Below, piece after piece: positions 1 through 11,948 of a DNA stretch of 64,000 nt. The notes under the pieces are model-generated. The model was given only the letters and a program-made list of their open reading frames with translations, searched no databases and was not told the DNA's origin. The position numbers were made by a program, and so were the translations under genes. Origin of the DNA: Loripinus fragilis (taxonomy: Eukaryota > Mollusca > Bivalvia > Lucinida > Lucinidae). The DNA lies in the NCBI GenBank assembly GCA_964019695.1, contig OZ026520.1:25620130-25684129 (forward strand), in the 5' to 3' direction. Positions within the stretch are counted from its first letter, which is position 1; each line of letters starts with the position of its first letter.

Positions 1-456
1 TCATGACGTTAAAGTTTTATTGAAATGCATGGCGAAAAAGTGGGTGGGGTAAGTTGTTTCGTTCAGCAGACGCCTACAAGCATTATCTGAATATTATAAA
101 CGCATTTTGGGTAAAATATGACTGTTTTACAATGGTAAAACACGTTTTTCTTGTCAACGGATTGTGCCTTGAAACAAAGCAAATGTGGCTAAAATCTCGT
201 GTCGCACAAAATGGTGACCCTTGTCTCAAACTGAGGTCGTTTTCTCAACCTCAAGTATTCTTTCTGCAATTTTGTTTTCATGAGATACGCTCGACTGATA
301 AGATGTTATAATGAACTAAAATTCATAACTTTAGTCTAATCAGTCTAAGAGATATTCACGTTTACTTTTAGATGAGGCGTTTTTCTTGACGTCATTATAT
401 GTGATTTCTATCCAAACTTTTGTGCTTACACTTACTGCTAATTGTGTTTATTTCAG
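1..456. other. intron sequence left of the first visible exon
   Basis: No peroxidase-like or other recognisable coding sequence is seen in any frame. A 3' splice site (TTTATTTCAG) closes the stretch at 456, so it is read as the end of an intron whose upstream exon is outside the window. Short open frames here have no family resemblance. Confidence 0.7.
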
Positions 457-569
457 CCCTGAGTGTTTCCCAATACGGATACCGATTAGTGATCCATTTT
501 ATCCTTCATCCAAAACTTGCATGAACTTTGTCCGTTCTCTTGGTGGCATTGATAATAATTGTGGCCTAG
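457..569 (+). CDS. animal haem peroxidase, first visible exon (5' partial)
   Basis: This is the first visible exon of a gene whose exons are 457-569, 2708-2803, 13917-14039, 22484-22973, 25182-25436, 31435-31604, 37679-37784 and 40159-40582. All eight splice in frame to 591 residues plus stop, numbered here from the first full codon. Animal haem peroxidases use H2O2 to oxidise halides, tyrosines or phenols and are usually secreted. This exon encodes residues 1-37: a CFPI segment, then IPISDPF, a later Cys followed by FVRS, and NCGL. It matches the myeloperoxidase/peroxidasin stretch CFP(L/I).IP..DP...C..F.RS. It follows a TTTCAG acceptor, ends at a GTAAGA donor and leaves a phase-1 split Gly codon. 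The upstream exons (signal peptide, distal His/Asp region) are not in the window, so start codon, export signal and total length are unknown. Subfamily (chorion-peroxidase-like or peroxidasin-like) is not decided by this exon. Confidence 0.93.
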
Positions 570-1130
570 GTAAGATATACAGTCATCGCCCATAAGTTAT
601 TCCAGAAAATCAATTTCCTATAGACTTAAATGTATTTTCAGCTTTATAAGCACTTTATTGTGTTAAATCAACATTAAATAACAATTACATGTACGTAGCA
701 ATTGGTGTAAACTTAAATAATTGATGCATGCACGGTACAGCTTAGATGAAGTTTCGACTTTCCAGTTTTCAAAAACAAGTTTTAACTGCTACAAAATTTT
801 GAAAAATCTACTTTTTATTGATCTCCCTGATGACGTTGTCCGAAAAATGTAAAAACAATATTGTAAATTGCTTAAATATCTGTAGCTTTAAAATGCTTAA
901 ATGAAATCAAATGAAAATAAAAGAATATTAAATGTACCTTCAGTTATCCATTTACCTATTAAATAACACCAAAAGCATTATACTACTTTGGATAGTTGTA
1001 GTGTAGTAAATTGTTTTACAAAAACAAAAATACATTGAAGTCTATTTTTTTTGTCACTGACTGTACTTGTACATGTAGTTGGATATTTAACTGTGTATCG
1101 TCTGGTAAAAGTCTCTGAAGTAAACTGTGT

Positions 1131-1170
1131 ACCCAGATCAGACTGCTCTCAGGAGCAGTCTGATCTGGGT
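1131..1170. repeat. perfect 18-bp palindrome with CAGATCAG core
   Basis: Two perfect 18-bp arms, beginning ACCCAGATCAGACTG, flank a 4-base loop. The core recurs near 8360, 11330, 15350 and 35650. It therefore looks like a dispersed short palindromic element rather than a chance hairpin. Confidence 0.6.
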
Positions 1171-1802
1171 TCACACTGTGTGTCTGTTTGCCGAAAGTAG
1201 TCATTGAGCGTCCGTACGTACGTCTCACCAACGACGTCCACCCTTTAAGTCGAATAGTTTTAATCAGAATTTTATGAGACTTGGTCACATTGTTAAGAAG
1301 CATAATGCCTTATTCAAGATATCACACCATGCACCATTGCCCTTTGTTCATGAAAATGTTCTAGTCCAGTCATTTTTATCACTGCTTTATAAAAAACTTG
1401 GTTTCAAAGTTTAATACCAAGATGTCCTTCTCGAGTTAGATACTTGACTATCATGAGTTATTGTCCTTTATGGAAGAATGACAATTTCTATGACGTAATT
1501 TCATTCAAAGTTTGATCAGAACTTTATCAAACTCATTCACAATATAAAAGTTCAATTGTAAATAATGTCTTTCCCGAGTTCTAACAACGTCTTTATCGCA
1601 GTATTCCTTCAGGAGTTATTGCCCATCGTTCGTGAAAATGTGTCATTATATGCGATGTAAAGTCTCTTACTCAAGCAATTCAAATGGAACTTTACGCAAC
1701 TTAGAAACTGCCCTTTGTTCATAAAAATATGCCATTTTTTACCTTGTGAGAATATGCAAATTTTGCAACAGCGGGGCCTGTGTCTCCTGAACACATATCT
1801 TT

Positions 1803-2640
1803 TTATGCCCCCAACTTTGAAAAAAGTTGAGGGGGCATATTTTCTTGGAATTGTCTGTCTGTCCGTCAATCTGAATCTGTAAGAAACAAATTTCATAGAT
1901 GGATTCCTTATAAAAATAGCTGACTCCTATTTTTCTAGTTTGAATTATGTTCCTTTGTGGTGTTATGGTCCCTTTTAGGATCACAATAAAATTTTGTGAT
2001 CAAGATATTACAGTTAGGAGCTTCAAACTTGGTCAGCTGATAGGAGGATAATGAGTAAATTACCTTGTGAAAATTTAAGAAAAAGTTTTTGTTTAATTTT
2101 TTTCTCTCGAATTGTTGCCCTTTGCAGATTTGGGCATTAAATACTTGTAGTATTGATATCTCAAAAACTATTTCAGCTAGTAGCCTCCAAATTAGTCAGC
2201 TGATAGAGGATGATATGTAGATTATCTGGTGATTTCGAGTTATCACCCGTTGCAAATTTGGACATTGGAAACTTGAAATAAAGATATCTCAAATACTATT
2301 ACAGCTAGTAGCCCCAAATTTGGTCAGCTGATAGAGGATGCTGAGTAAATTATCTTTTTTTTTATTTTTTAGCCTTTGCAAATTTGGACATTGAAAACTT
2401 GTAATCAAGCTATTTCGAACATTAATATAGCAAGGAGCTTCAAACTTGGTCAGCTGATAAAGGATGATGAGTAGATTACCTGGAGAAATTAAAAACAATC
2501 TTATTTTTTCAAGTTAATGCCCTTTGCAAATTAAGCCATTGAAAACTTGTAACCCAGATGTCTCAAAAATATAACGGCTAGGAGCTTCTAATTTGGTCAG
2601 CGAATACATTCTGATGAGATCATCCTTATCCTTATCGACA
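1803..2640. repeat. hairpin-led element with degenerate tandem repeats
   Basis: It opens with an inverted pair (TATGCCCCCAACTT ... GGGGGCATA, 1804-1839). About five degenerate units of 125-160 bp follow, each containing (G)GTCAGCTGAT (near 2031, 2193, 2322, 2448 and 2595) and CCTTTGCA.ATTTGG.CATT. I see no ORF. The hairpin lead plus internal repeats suggest a non-autonomous mobile element. The 3' boundary is uncertain. Confidence 0.55.
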
Positions 2641-2707
2641 TGCTAATGGTTGGGGACACAGTGTGTCATAAACACAATTTCTAGTTTTTGTTTATTTTAT
2701 CTTGTAG

Positions 2708-2803
2708 GGCAGCGGCAGCAGCTTAATCTCGTAACGTCTTATATTGACGCTTCTGTTGTTTATGGCTCAACAAGAGACGATGTAGAAAGATTGCGGGATG
2801 GAG
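2708..2803 (+). CDS. animal haem peroxidase, exon 2
   Basis: Encodes residues 39-69, including QLN, TSYIDASVVYGS and a following basic/acidic helix ending RLRDG. TSYIDAS (47-53) corresponds to the Ca-binding loop of mammalian haem peroxidases (TSFVDAS in myeloperoxidase, ligands Thr168, Phe170, Asp172, Ser174); Thr, Asp and Ser are all kept. The acceptor is TTGTAG and the donor GTAAGAG. Both ends are phase 1 and complete split Gly codons with the neighbouring exons. Confidence 0.95.
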
Positions 2804-3565
2804 GTAAGAGCTTATTCGAGCTTATGCGCGAAATTGTGGTAATTGTCGCATTGGCGAGCAGTGAAGGCCCTTGCAGGTCTATCCATATAAACGTAGACTC
2901 GTCAGAACATTTCCTGCTAATATATACACGATATGTTATAATAAATTCCAGTTAAGGAAATTTTTTGCGTAAAATTGTAGGTCTATTTTTAACTTCTAAT
3001 AAAAAAACAAACACAGTTTGCATGTTGGCGTGCTTAGGAAATACAAATGTTAGTAAAAGAGCGACAAAATTTTGTATAGATTCTAATTACGTTTTGAGTT
3101 AAGTAGCATCACAATGCCTCACATAGACATAACCTCTGTAATTCTTAAGATTTTGACTACAAAATCTTCAACGCTCATATTTTACTGTCAGGTGACTTCC
3201 AGCGAACCATGCTGCATAAATATGCCACATATCATGTAATATGTACCTGTTGCTACTTTGCTTGCAACACTGGCGTTTAGATTAAACTTTAGTGTTACCA
3301 TAAACGTTGACAACGCAATAGGATTAATAGTTCATGAAACACGCGGTCTGCGTGTACTTAACTGTAGTTCTGCTTGATTCAGGACACAATGGGTTGAGAT
3401 TCGCTTACAAAGTTCCATCTAAATTGCCTTGTCAAGAACACATGATGTTGTATGTTTTTATTGAGCCAATACCTGCAACAAATGAAAACAATTATACCAC
3501 CTTTACCAACTTTGGCATGAAATATCGCTTGATGTGCAAGGTCTACACTGAAGTAGGTGGTATAA

Positions 3566-3644
3566 AATAGTTATACCATGTTTGTCCACCTAAAGCTCGT
3601 GGATTATCTCCACGTACAGGCGGACAAGCCATGGTATAACTATT
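3566..3644. repeat. short foldback
   Basis: AATAGTTATACCATG at 3566 pairs with its complement at 3630-3644. The pairing continues imperfectly through GTCCACC/GGCGGAC. It is a palindromic MITE-like remnant of about 80 bp with no coding content. Confidence 0.5.
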
Positions 3645-3831
3645 ACATAGCCATATACAAACAGCCATATTGTCAATACATATTATTCTTATTTTCATTG
3701 CAATTATGTTGAAGTCAAAAATTTGTTTTCCAAAATATCATTGTTTTCATGCCCATTTGCATACAAATACTGTGTCTGAATAAAATGACTGTAACTATAG
3801 ACATAACATAATAAGTGTACAGTGACGTCAC

Positions 3832-4061
3832 TACTGTCGTGCCATTCAAAAGTGACAGTGACGAAATGTTTTGTTTACAATTGTTAAGTACTTTATTACC
3901 TTGAACACTCCACTTGAGCTAACGCGAATCGAAAAATCACTTGTGTATTAATCCTATCCTAAGTATAGGATAAATACACAAGTGATATATCGACTCTAGG
4001 TCCCTGATAACTTTGCAAGCAAAACATAACGTCACTGTCACTCTTGGCTGGCACGACAGTA
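3832..4061. mobile_element. palindromic MITE, TACTGTCGTGCC ends
   Basis: Terminal inverted repeats TACTGTCGTGCCA / TGG(CTGG)CACGACAGTA extend inwards through AGTGACAGTGACG. A second inner hairpin around 3936-3984 has ATCACTTGTGTATT arms. The ends read TA, consistent with a TA target duplication of Tc1/mariner type, although the duplication cannot be separated from the palindrome. Non-autonomous, no ORF. Confidence 0.65.
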
Positions 4062-4187
4062 ATTAAAACTGTAATTGGAGAGGTCTATTGTCAATAAAAG
4101 GTAATCCCGCATTTAGACAGGTAAACAAACGAGGATATCGGTAGTTATATCCTTACTAATGCATTAAAGCTTTCACTGGGTGTCACA

Positions 4188-4265
4188 GACCAGTGGTCCA
4201 TTGGTTAAGTAGCGATATTTACATATTCGAACCTGTATTTTTTTCTGAGGGTTCGAATCCCTGAG
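4188..4265 (+). repeat. degenerate tRNA-like sequence (SINE head or tRNA pseudogene)
   Basis: A near-consensus B box, GGTTCGAATCC, lies at 4249-4259, with an A-box-like TGGTTAAGTAGCG about 50 bp upstream. A T-rich run follows. The cloverleaf does not fold well by eye, so a functional tRNA gene is unlikely. A second sequence of this type lies in inverse orientation at about 4925-5045. Confidence 0.35.
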
Positions 4266-4924
4266 TTTTTATTTTCTTTTTATTCTTTTTCTTACTCCTT
4301 CAGTGGACAGTTTGAATTACCTAGCGCTGTAACAAACAGTGGCGGATCCAGAAGGGGTTCAGGGGGGTTGGAACAGATTATTTCATTTTTATAGGGATAT
4401 TCAAGAAAAATGAGAGATCATCCGCCAATCGCCCCACCTCCCTAATTTATCTGTATCCCCTCTCCTGGAGTCGTGGATCTGCCTTTGAACAAAAAGAGCC
4501 AAGGCTTATGTCGATATTTCAGGCTTTACAGAAAACCAGTAAAAGACGAGGGTTTTAACGACCAACGATGGGTCTAGCAGTTGTTAGTGTATCAGAAAAC
4601 CATGTTTGATCGTAATTATTGGATAAAGTCATTTTGTCACTTGAAAACTTTGGAAAAACGCTTCAAAAAGTTGATTTTTGTATCACTATAATGGCTCACA
4701 AAATCATGAAGGATACGTAGGTTTTTGCGATAAAAATCAAAATCTCACTATGCTGGCATTATTTTATGAACTTTTTATATCATGTATATATTGAAATAAA
4801 TACTATTCGTAAAAAAAATAAAACTAAGAAATTGAAAAAAAATATTGAAAAATAAAAAAATGCACAAAATAAGAAAATATCTAGAATAAGAATATACACA
4901 ATGGAAACAAATGAAAAAATAGAG

Positions 4925-5045
4925 CATATCGGAAGCCTATAAAATACTAAACTATGGGATTCGAATTCATAAGTTTTTACATAGCTCACATGCATATTAT
5001 TATATCAGTTGTCTCTCTACCTACAGAGCCACAGAGGCTGTACAT
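4925..5045 (-). repeat. degenerate tRNA-like sequence, opposite orientation
   Basis: On the minus strand it reads GTGGCTCTGTAGGTAGAG (A-box-like) and then GAATTCGAATCCC (B-box-like), followed by a T-rich tail. It is probably the inverse partner of the 4188-4265 sequence and a tRNA-derived SINE remnant. Confidence 0.35.
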
Positions 5046-5994
5046 ACCAGGTCATTATTTATCGCTAAATCCATAAATCGTTTTACCTGCCGTGTTATTA
5101 TTTTTTTTGGAATGAACTTGAATGAATGAATAACGGTATTAAGCTGCTACACCTGTTTTCTATTGGACTCTATCCATGACGGACTATACTCTTACTGTGT
5201 GATATCTATAGTACTTATTTATTTACTTATTTATTTAGTTTTGTTTTGCTTAATGTATCACCTATTAAAATTAAATAATCAGGTGCAGATGGCCAGTCTG
5301 AAACCCTTAAAGTACAACAAACTGCCATATCTAATATTTTTCAATCGCACACATTATTGATCTAGCGCCAATAATACACAGTTCCCCTCTGGCTAACTCT
5401 GACACGGACCTAGAAGCGGACAACTTCTACATCTGGAATTAAGTTATTTGTATCTACGGTATAGCATTAACTGAACTTGTCATTTGTTTGTGATCCCCTA
5501 TATCAGTCGATTTAATTTTCTTCTTCTTTCTCTGACTTAAATAATCCCATAGCTTATTAAAATATACAATACCCATTTTACTGACATTTTCATTTTGATA
5601 TTGTCACGTAATTTACCACCATGGCGATATTTTGAAAATCCCTTTTTCAACTCCTGATTTTTTATGACTGACTGCATGATCTTGTAAAAAACATTGACCT
5701 TCTCATATATTATCTTCTAAATACTTCTCTATACAACCATATTTACTCCTCCCTTTTTGTTCATATGCAGGCTATTTTCTCTTTCAAAACCATACTAAAC
5801 ACCAAATACCTTGTTGTGTGAAGCTCTACCATTATTTTTATCTGAGATTTTATTTTCTTTTTGCATTTGTTCATTGATTTTGCTCATGTCGATCCTCATC
5901 AGGGGACTTTTGCACCTTCATAAATTAAAGAGCTTCAGTCTGCATTTTCATCCTGACGTCTATTTCTGGTTGAATCTCATTTATTATTTGTTAA

Positions 5995-6570
5995 CAGGTA
6001 AATGACTTTTCCACTTTCGTGGCTCTCGTTTCCACTTCCTTTGAAATCTCAATCATTACCTCCTCCCAGGTAAATAATCTTCACACTTCTGGGGAACCCA
6101 TTTCCACTTCGTGGGAAATCTCAGTTATTACCTTCTACCTGGTAAATCCTTTTTTCCACTTCCAGGGAACTTGATTCCACTCCTGGGAATTCTCAATTAT
6201 TACCTTCTACCAGGTAAATACCCTTTTCCACTTTGGGGGAACTCACTTCCACTTCCTAGGAAATCTCAATTATTACCTTATACCAGATAATTACCTTTTT
6301 CCACTTCTGGGGAATTTCATGTTTCCACTTCTGGGGAAATGACACCGATTTTTATGAGAAAAGTTTGCTCTTCTCACATAAATCTACTGCTCCTATGTTT
6401 ATATTCTTAAATTTGGAAATAACCTTATACCAGGTAAATACCTTTTTCCACTTCAAGGGAACTCGTTTCCACTTCTTCGGAAAATCTCAATTATTTGCCT
6501 TATTCCAGGTAAATACCTTTTTCCACTTCCAGGGAACTTCATGTTTCCTCTTATGGGGAAATGACATGTG
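5995..6570. repeat. tandem repeat, period about 72 bp
   Basis: About six to seven degenerate units, each with ATTACCT..TACCAGGTAAAT, TTTCCACTTC.GGGGAA and a second TTCCACTTC..GGGAAAT. One unit is interrupted near 6330-6420 by non-repeat sequence. No ORF spans it. Confidence 0.65.
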
Positions 6571-7454
6571 ACCTAGTCACCAACCGATTTTTAGAGCTAT
6601 CTCATGAGAATAGTTTGTTCTTCCCACTTAAATCAACTACTCCTATTTTATCTATTCTTGCCTTTGGAAATAACCTCTGAAATTCTACTTCTGGAGAAAT
6701 CGATTGTAACTGCAAGTGTTTTTGATTTTTATTCTGTCTCACTACTTTTAACATTGTCTATATCCGTATAGCCAACATAAGCATCACTTAGCTGTTTAAC
6801 GACTACACTTTTAAAAACAACTGACCCTTTTTCAAAGTTCGTATGACTCATTTTTATTCTTACAAGCCTACCTTTAACTGACTTGGCTCTAACATCTATT
6901 CTACTGTGGATGCAGCAATTTCTGCTCATACGCTCTGATAATTTTATGTCTTTAATTGTAATCTCATTACTTTGATTATCTTTTAGCATATATAAACCTA
7001 ACCGTTATCAAGCAGAGGAAATATGTGAATCATTTAACATGTAGCAACGATTCCATTGATAATTTTCTTCAAAAAGAAGAAATCCAAATTTCATTAAATA
7101 AAGAAGAAATCAGGAAAAAGGTCTGTCTGTGAGCAAACTTTAAATACATACTGCTTTATAGCTTTGATTCCACATAAACAGTCATTTACAAATGCAATTA
7201 TTCATAGACCGTTTACCACCATAACAACATCACTGTTAAAACGTCCCAAAATATTTGACCAATGCTCACCAATTCAAGTAATGAATTCTGTATGTAAAAT
7301 GCTTTCTTACCTTCATCTGACCATAGGAAAGCTGAGAACGCTCCATTTGACTGAGCTTTATCCATGTGGTTAATATAAACCTCACCATTTTCAAATTAGC
7401 AGCACATGAAATATCATTTTAAGTTGTTGCAGTGTTGATACTTTAGAATAAAAA

Positions 7455-8880
7455 GGAGGGATAGTAGGGCAATTTCAAGACCAATAAGCTACAGGCAGAT
7501 TAGGTTGAGTAATCGAAACACTAAAACTTAACCTTTTGCTCTAGCCTGTGAAGTGCGACGTTTTCTGATACAGACACTCTACAAATTGGTATCACTGACA
7601 GGTTTATTTATAGAAGTGTTACCTGTATGGGTAAAATGGATACTACATGTACCGATATTTTGGCCTCGACGTGCGACAAAAAACCCTCTCATGGCTTGGG
7701 ACAAAGGGAGACTCAAACCAGTTTCCTGAGCTTCAGAGAGTAGCTAGAAAATTGAAATGTTGCTCGTAGCAAGTCTATATATTACATGTATACTTTTCAA
7801 TCAGCGAAAAATAAAGGCCCTGATCAGACTGCGCGGGTGCATGTCAATGCTCCGAAAATAGCACTGATCACAAATATCAGGCTCCGTGTTGGGTAGCATA
7901 GTTCACAGATTTTTTTAAAAAAATAGTAATAATTAAATAGCCAAATCTTACACCTGCTTCATCATGTATCCAAAATCGCTTCTAAGACCGCTTGCAGTAA
8001 TCGCATTTCTTACTTGACAATATTTGCCTGTCCACACACAAAAACAGACAACATTTTTGAAGTTTATTGTTGTCTTAGAAAGCAAATCAAAAACGATATT
8101 TCATGTGAACTGTCTGCTGTTAACGATTCATATGCAATATCAAGGTCTAATTCAAAGTGTAGAATTTGTCATGATCGGCGTTCTAAGGGTTAAGATTAAA
8201 GCGGTATTCATTTCAAAGCCTTTTCAAACTCCAGATAAAAATATTTTTGACACTGACGTTTGTTATAACTTTTTGCATGCTGGATAAGTTTTTATAATTT
8301 TGTCATCTTTGTCATGTACGATTTAATATCAAGAAAATTTTAGGAGCATCACAAGTCAGACCGTTTGGTCCTGTCTGCTCTGGGTTCAAACTGTTGCAAG
8401 CCCGCAATATTTTTTGTGTCACTTTCCGGACAAAATGTTCTGTTAAAATTTGTATGCAAGGGTATAAACTCCAGCAGGCAAAGTTAAATCTATTTTGGGA
8501 CAAGAGATTTTGTCACTACGACAGTTCGAAATGTCTGTCAGGTTTTGTATACGTGATATTTGACACTATAAAACCAAATGTTCACCTTAATACAGAGGTA
8601 GGCGTTTCATCCTGTCTCCTCATATTTTACAATCCAATCAGCAACGACGTTGTGACTTTGACGAGTGTTTTAGAAACCGTTTGCGTTCACGTTTGATTTC
8701 GACACAAGGGGACACTATTTTGAAAATCAAACTGTAACAGGTGAAACACTTCTGTCTATAAATAAACCTGATTGTTTGTATCGGAAAACTTTACGCTTTA
8801 CAGGCTAGAGCAAAAGGTTAAGTTTTAGTGTTTCGATTACTCAATCGAATTGGATAAGCCTGATTGGACCCATATGCTTT
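7455..8880. mobile_element. foldback element with arms of about 130 bp
   Basis: The left arm (about 7478-7630) and right arm (about 8735-8877) are inverted copies sharing GAGTAATCGAAACAC, ACTTAACCTTTTGCTC, CTAGCCTGT, GATACA and GGTTTATTTATAGA. The inside holds a truncated MITE-B (7661-about 7860) and no convincing ORF. It behaves like a long-TIR non-autonomous transposon in intron 2. Outer limits are approximate. Confidence 0.6.
7661..7860. mobile_element. MITE-B, truncated copy
   Basis: Starts GGCCTCGACGTG and shares the internal order of the full copy at 9785-10020 (CTCAAACCAGT, GAGCTTCAGAG, TAGCTAGAAAATTGAAAT, GATCAGACTGCGC). The right TIR is missing. It sits inside the 7455-8880 foldback. 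Confidence 0.55.
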
Positions 8881-9784
8881 AAGCCTGATTAATCAATTTA
8901 TTCTCTATCAAAATCAGCATGATTAAAAGTTGGCACAATAAAACCACCAAAACAGAATAACTTTTACACTTGCAAAAACAAAAACTGAGAAATTAGTGGG
9001 CTGCCTAATTAATCATAAGAATTTAATTTACAAAAACCGAGTGAGTGAACAGAGCAAATTTAAAAAAAATGTTTTATTGCAAACTTTAAACTAGACACCC
9101 TTATAGGAAGCCTAAGTTACAGGTAACCACGTACTAGCCACATGGAAATACATATGACCCCCTACTTTTTAGCCAGCCCTCCCTGACACTTAAATAATGA
9201 GCAGACCCTAAGGTCAAAAGAGGCTTGATTTCCAGCTCTTTCCAGCTGTTAGACTGGCATGATTGAAAAAATATCTCTGGCCAGACATTGGAGTTAAGAG
9301 CTATAACCATGACTTCATTTAATTAGATGAAGAAACAAACCATTAGAAGTTAATTAGTGCATATCGAATTCTTTTGTTTTAATCAAACTTATCATTAATA
9401 CTGTAAATTTCGAAAATGCAAAATCACTCCATTGTATTCTGATGTTTGTAAGTCATACTCTAATCATGAATTTTTGAATTGGAAAATATGTTTTTTACCT
9501 CTACATGAACTAACACAAATAAAATTAGTGCAAAAATTCCAATTTTACAGAAAGCCTTGAATATTCAATGTAAGAACTAGCATTAATTTAGTGCTGGATC
9601 CTAAGAAACAAGTTGGCTGCTTTTTAAAAGCAACTAAAAGGTCAGTTCAGAGGAATGATCATTCCCTGTATACAACTTCTTTATGTAGACAAGTGTCCTT
9701 CTGGAATGACATCCTTTGCGTTAAAAGTGTACTAAAGTGGCCTTAGTGATTTATTGCAAATAAATTGTATGCACTACTATAATT

Positions 9785-10020
9785 GGGCCTCAGCACGAGA
9801 AAACCTATATCAGGTGTTTTTGACAAAGCGACACTCAGACCAGTCTGCTCAGCTTCAGAGACTAGCTAGAAAATTGAAATTTAACTCATAGCAAGTCTCC
9901 ATATAATACCTTTCAATAAGCGAATAACAAAGGTGCTGATCAATCTGAGGGGATGCTCAGGCTAGTCTGCGCCTGTGTTGTTCGCAAACCCCCCAAGACA
10001 GGTTTCCACAGGTCGAGGCC
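9785..10020. mobile_element. MITE-B, full copy
   Basis: 236 bp with inverted ends GGGCCTC and GAGGCC, flanked on both sides by AATT. Inside are the family hallmarks CAGACCAGTCTGCTCAGC, GACTAGCTAGAAAATTGAAAT and a GC-richer core related to MITE-A. No coding potential. Confidence 0.65.
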
Positions 10021-10433
10021 AATTTTATCAGAAATAAATACTGGCATTCCAAGAATAAATATAAGCTCCCTTTTAAAGACAAACACTTTCTTTCTATCGT
10101 CAGTGGGATGTTTTTTGTTTACGAGTTTTACAATTTAACCCATTCAAGCCGAATAAAATTCCTAACTCTTATCGATTGGACCAGTCCATTTTGGTTTTAA
10201 AGGTTGTTTTTTTTATTTAAATTTTAATAGAATTTTCTGTAAGCAAACAGAGGCGACACTGATCTGGGTTTGCACTGCCTCAATCAGAAAGTTCAAATGA
10301 GTAGAAACAACAAAGTTTAAGCCAGCAGATGGATATTTTGCGCTATAGATGTGTTGAACAACAAAGCCTTAGGCGAGCCTATGCAAATGCATGTGCCCAC
10401 TAGAATAATTCGCTTACATACACAAACCTTATG

Positions 10434-11060
10434 GTGCTGTCACATATTTAACGGATAAAGGTAACAGACGCTAAACGGACAGAAAAAAGGCAAAAAATGT
10501 TTATCCAGTGATGGAATTCGTATCAGTGGCCATGAAGATCAAGGAGCGCATACGTACCGAACAAGTAACAGATAAAGAACGGTCAACAAACGTACGTGTA
10601 ACAGATGTATAACGGACAAAACGCATATGTAACATATGAGAAATGGACAAAATGTTGGCTAAACCATCACAAAATGAAAATGCGGTACTCGTCCCAGAAA
10701 CTCTGCTACCTGTCTGGCAGTTGACCGTTCACATTTCAGGTCGAAGGGACATCAAAGGATACATACAGAATACCTACAGGATGCTGAACGCACGAGAACC
10801 GGACAAACCCCACGAGAAGCGGACAAACCGCATACCAACGCATGAGTAACGTTCACCCACCGTACATATTTATCCGGTGGCGTCCGTTCAAAGTTTTGAA
10901 CATGTCCAAAACTTGCCAACGGATAGGACCGGACAAAACAGATATCACCTGACACGGGACCCATTCACTGCATGAGGAACGAACATGTAATGCCAAGGGA
11001 CAGAGAATTTTACTGTCCTTTACGCGTCCGTTAGCCTATCGGGTAAGGTGTGACAGTCAC
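10434..11060. mobile_element. 627-bp TIR element rich in ACGGAC/CGGACA words
   Basis: Inverted ends GTGCTGTCACA / TGTGACAGTCAC extend about 45 bp with CGGATAAAGG..ACAGACGCTAAACGGAC. The inside repeats CGGACAAA-type words. Open frames on both strands (for example 10752-10964) follow this repeat and look like chance. A non-autonomous DNA element is the best reading. Confidence 0.55.
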
Positions 11061-11710
11061 TTAAGACTTCTAGCTCTTCTTGATATATCTTTATGGGCGT
11101 TTCGAGAAGGCATTAGCGCATATACTATTTACATAATATGCGATTTGCAAAAATGATGGCTAAACTGTGAAAAACTACGTCTAGCGGCTCGTGGATTTAT
11201 AAATTTCGAATCATTTCTGATATAGAACTACTACAAGTAGTTTGCATCTTAATTCTGAAAGCGCCGATCATAACAAAAGTTGCCTGTTTTTGTCGTCTGT
11301 TGATATGTTTAAAAGCCTCTTGGTCAAACTGTGCAGACCCAGATCAGCCTGACTGCTCCTGTCTGATGTGGGTCCACACTGTTTTGCCTCTATACTTACG
11401 TTCGTCAATAGTGATAGTAAATACATGCAGGGAAGAATTAAGCCGACCTCATTTTCAGATGCATATATTTTTGCTACATTTATTTAGACACAATGATTCA
11501 CCTAAGCGTCTTAAATGCTGAAAACAATAAATAAGCAAAATACAATAAATTAGAAAAGGCATAATTATGTTGATCTATTTTTTAAAAAAAACAACAACTG
11601 TTTATCATATAAAATATTAATATGAATGAGAGCTCAGAAGGAGCACTGTGCTACTACATGATACACGCCTATAATATAAACTGTAAATTATATGCTACTT
11701 ACTCTCAAAT

Positions 11711-11948
11711 AAGCCGCAGCATGAGATTTCCAACAATTTGACATTTTGACAAGTTTAGACTCGGACGAGCCTCTGCATCCTCCTTTTAAGCTTAGACACT
11801 CCAAGTGGTGTGCAGTCAGTAGCTTAACAATCATAGAATATGCAAGCGACTAGCAAGGGCTCTGATCAGACTGCGCATATGCGCAGGCTGATCTGAGGCA
11901 TTGCTGGTCGCACATACCACATTGTTGGAAATCTCATGCACTGGCTCA
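11711..11948. mobile_element. MITE-A copy 1
   Basis: Inverted ends around CATGAGATTTCCAACAAT / ATTGTTGGAAATCTCATG finish in GGCTC. The internal order is GACTCGGACGAGCCTCTGC, CTTAGACACTCC, CAGTCAGTAGCTTAACAATC, GACTAGCAAGGGCTCTGATC. Six copies occur in this window. Confidence 0.75.

Larger units (their letters stand above)
570..2707 (+). other. peroxidase intron 1 (2.1 kb)
   Basis: The intron has a GT..AG boundary and phase 1. From 570 to 1130 I see only AT-rich sequence. A perfect short hairpin sits at 1131-1170 and a tandem-repeat element at 1803-2640. There is no other coding sequence. Confidence 0.85.

Noticed and set aside
54..311. 85-codon open frame at the left edge as an upstream peroxidase exon
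   Set aside because: No match to the segment expected before CFPI (distal His region) and no suitable donor in phase; read as intron.
2650..2955. Reading the open frame across exon 2 as one longer coding block
   Set aside because: Peroxidase similarity begins exactly after TTGTAG at 2707 and stops exactly at the GTAAGAG donor at 2804; the rest of the frame is intron.
4188..4265. Functional tRNA gene
   Set aside because: The B box is good, but acceptor and anticodon stems do not pair by eye, and a similar inverse sequence nearby suggests a SINE or pseudogene.
10643..10964. Opposed open frames (10643-10849 plus, 10752-10964 minus)
   Set aside because: Both follow the CGGAC-word repeat inside a TIR element; composition, not selection, keeps them open.
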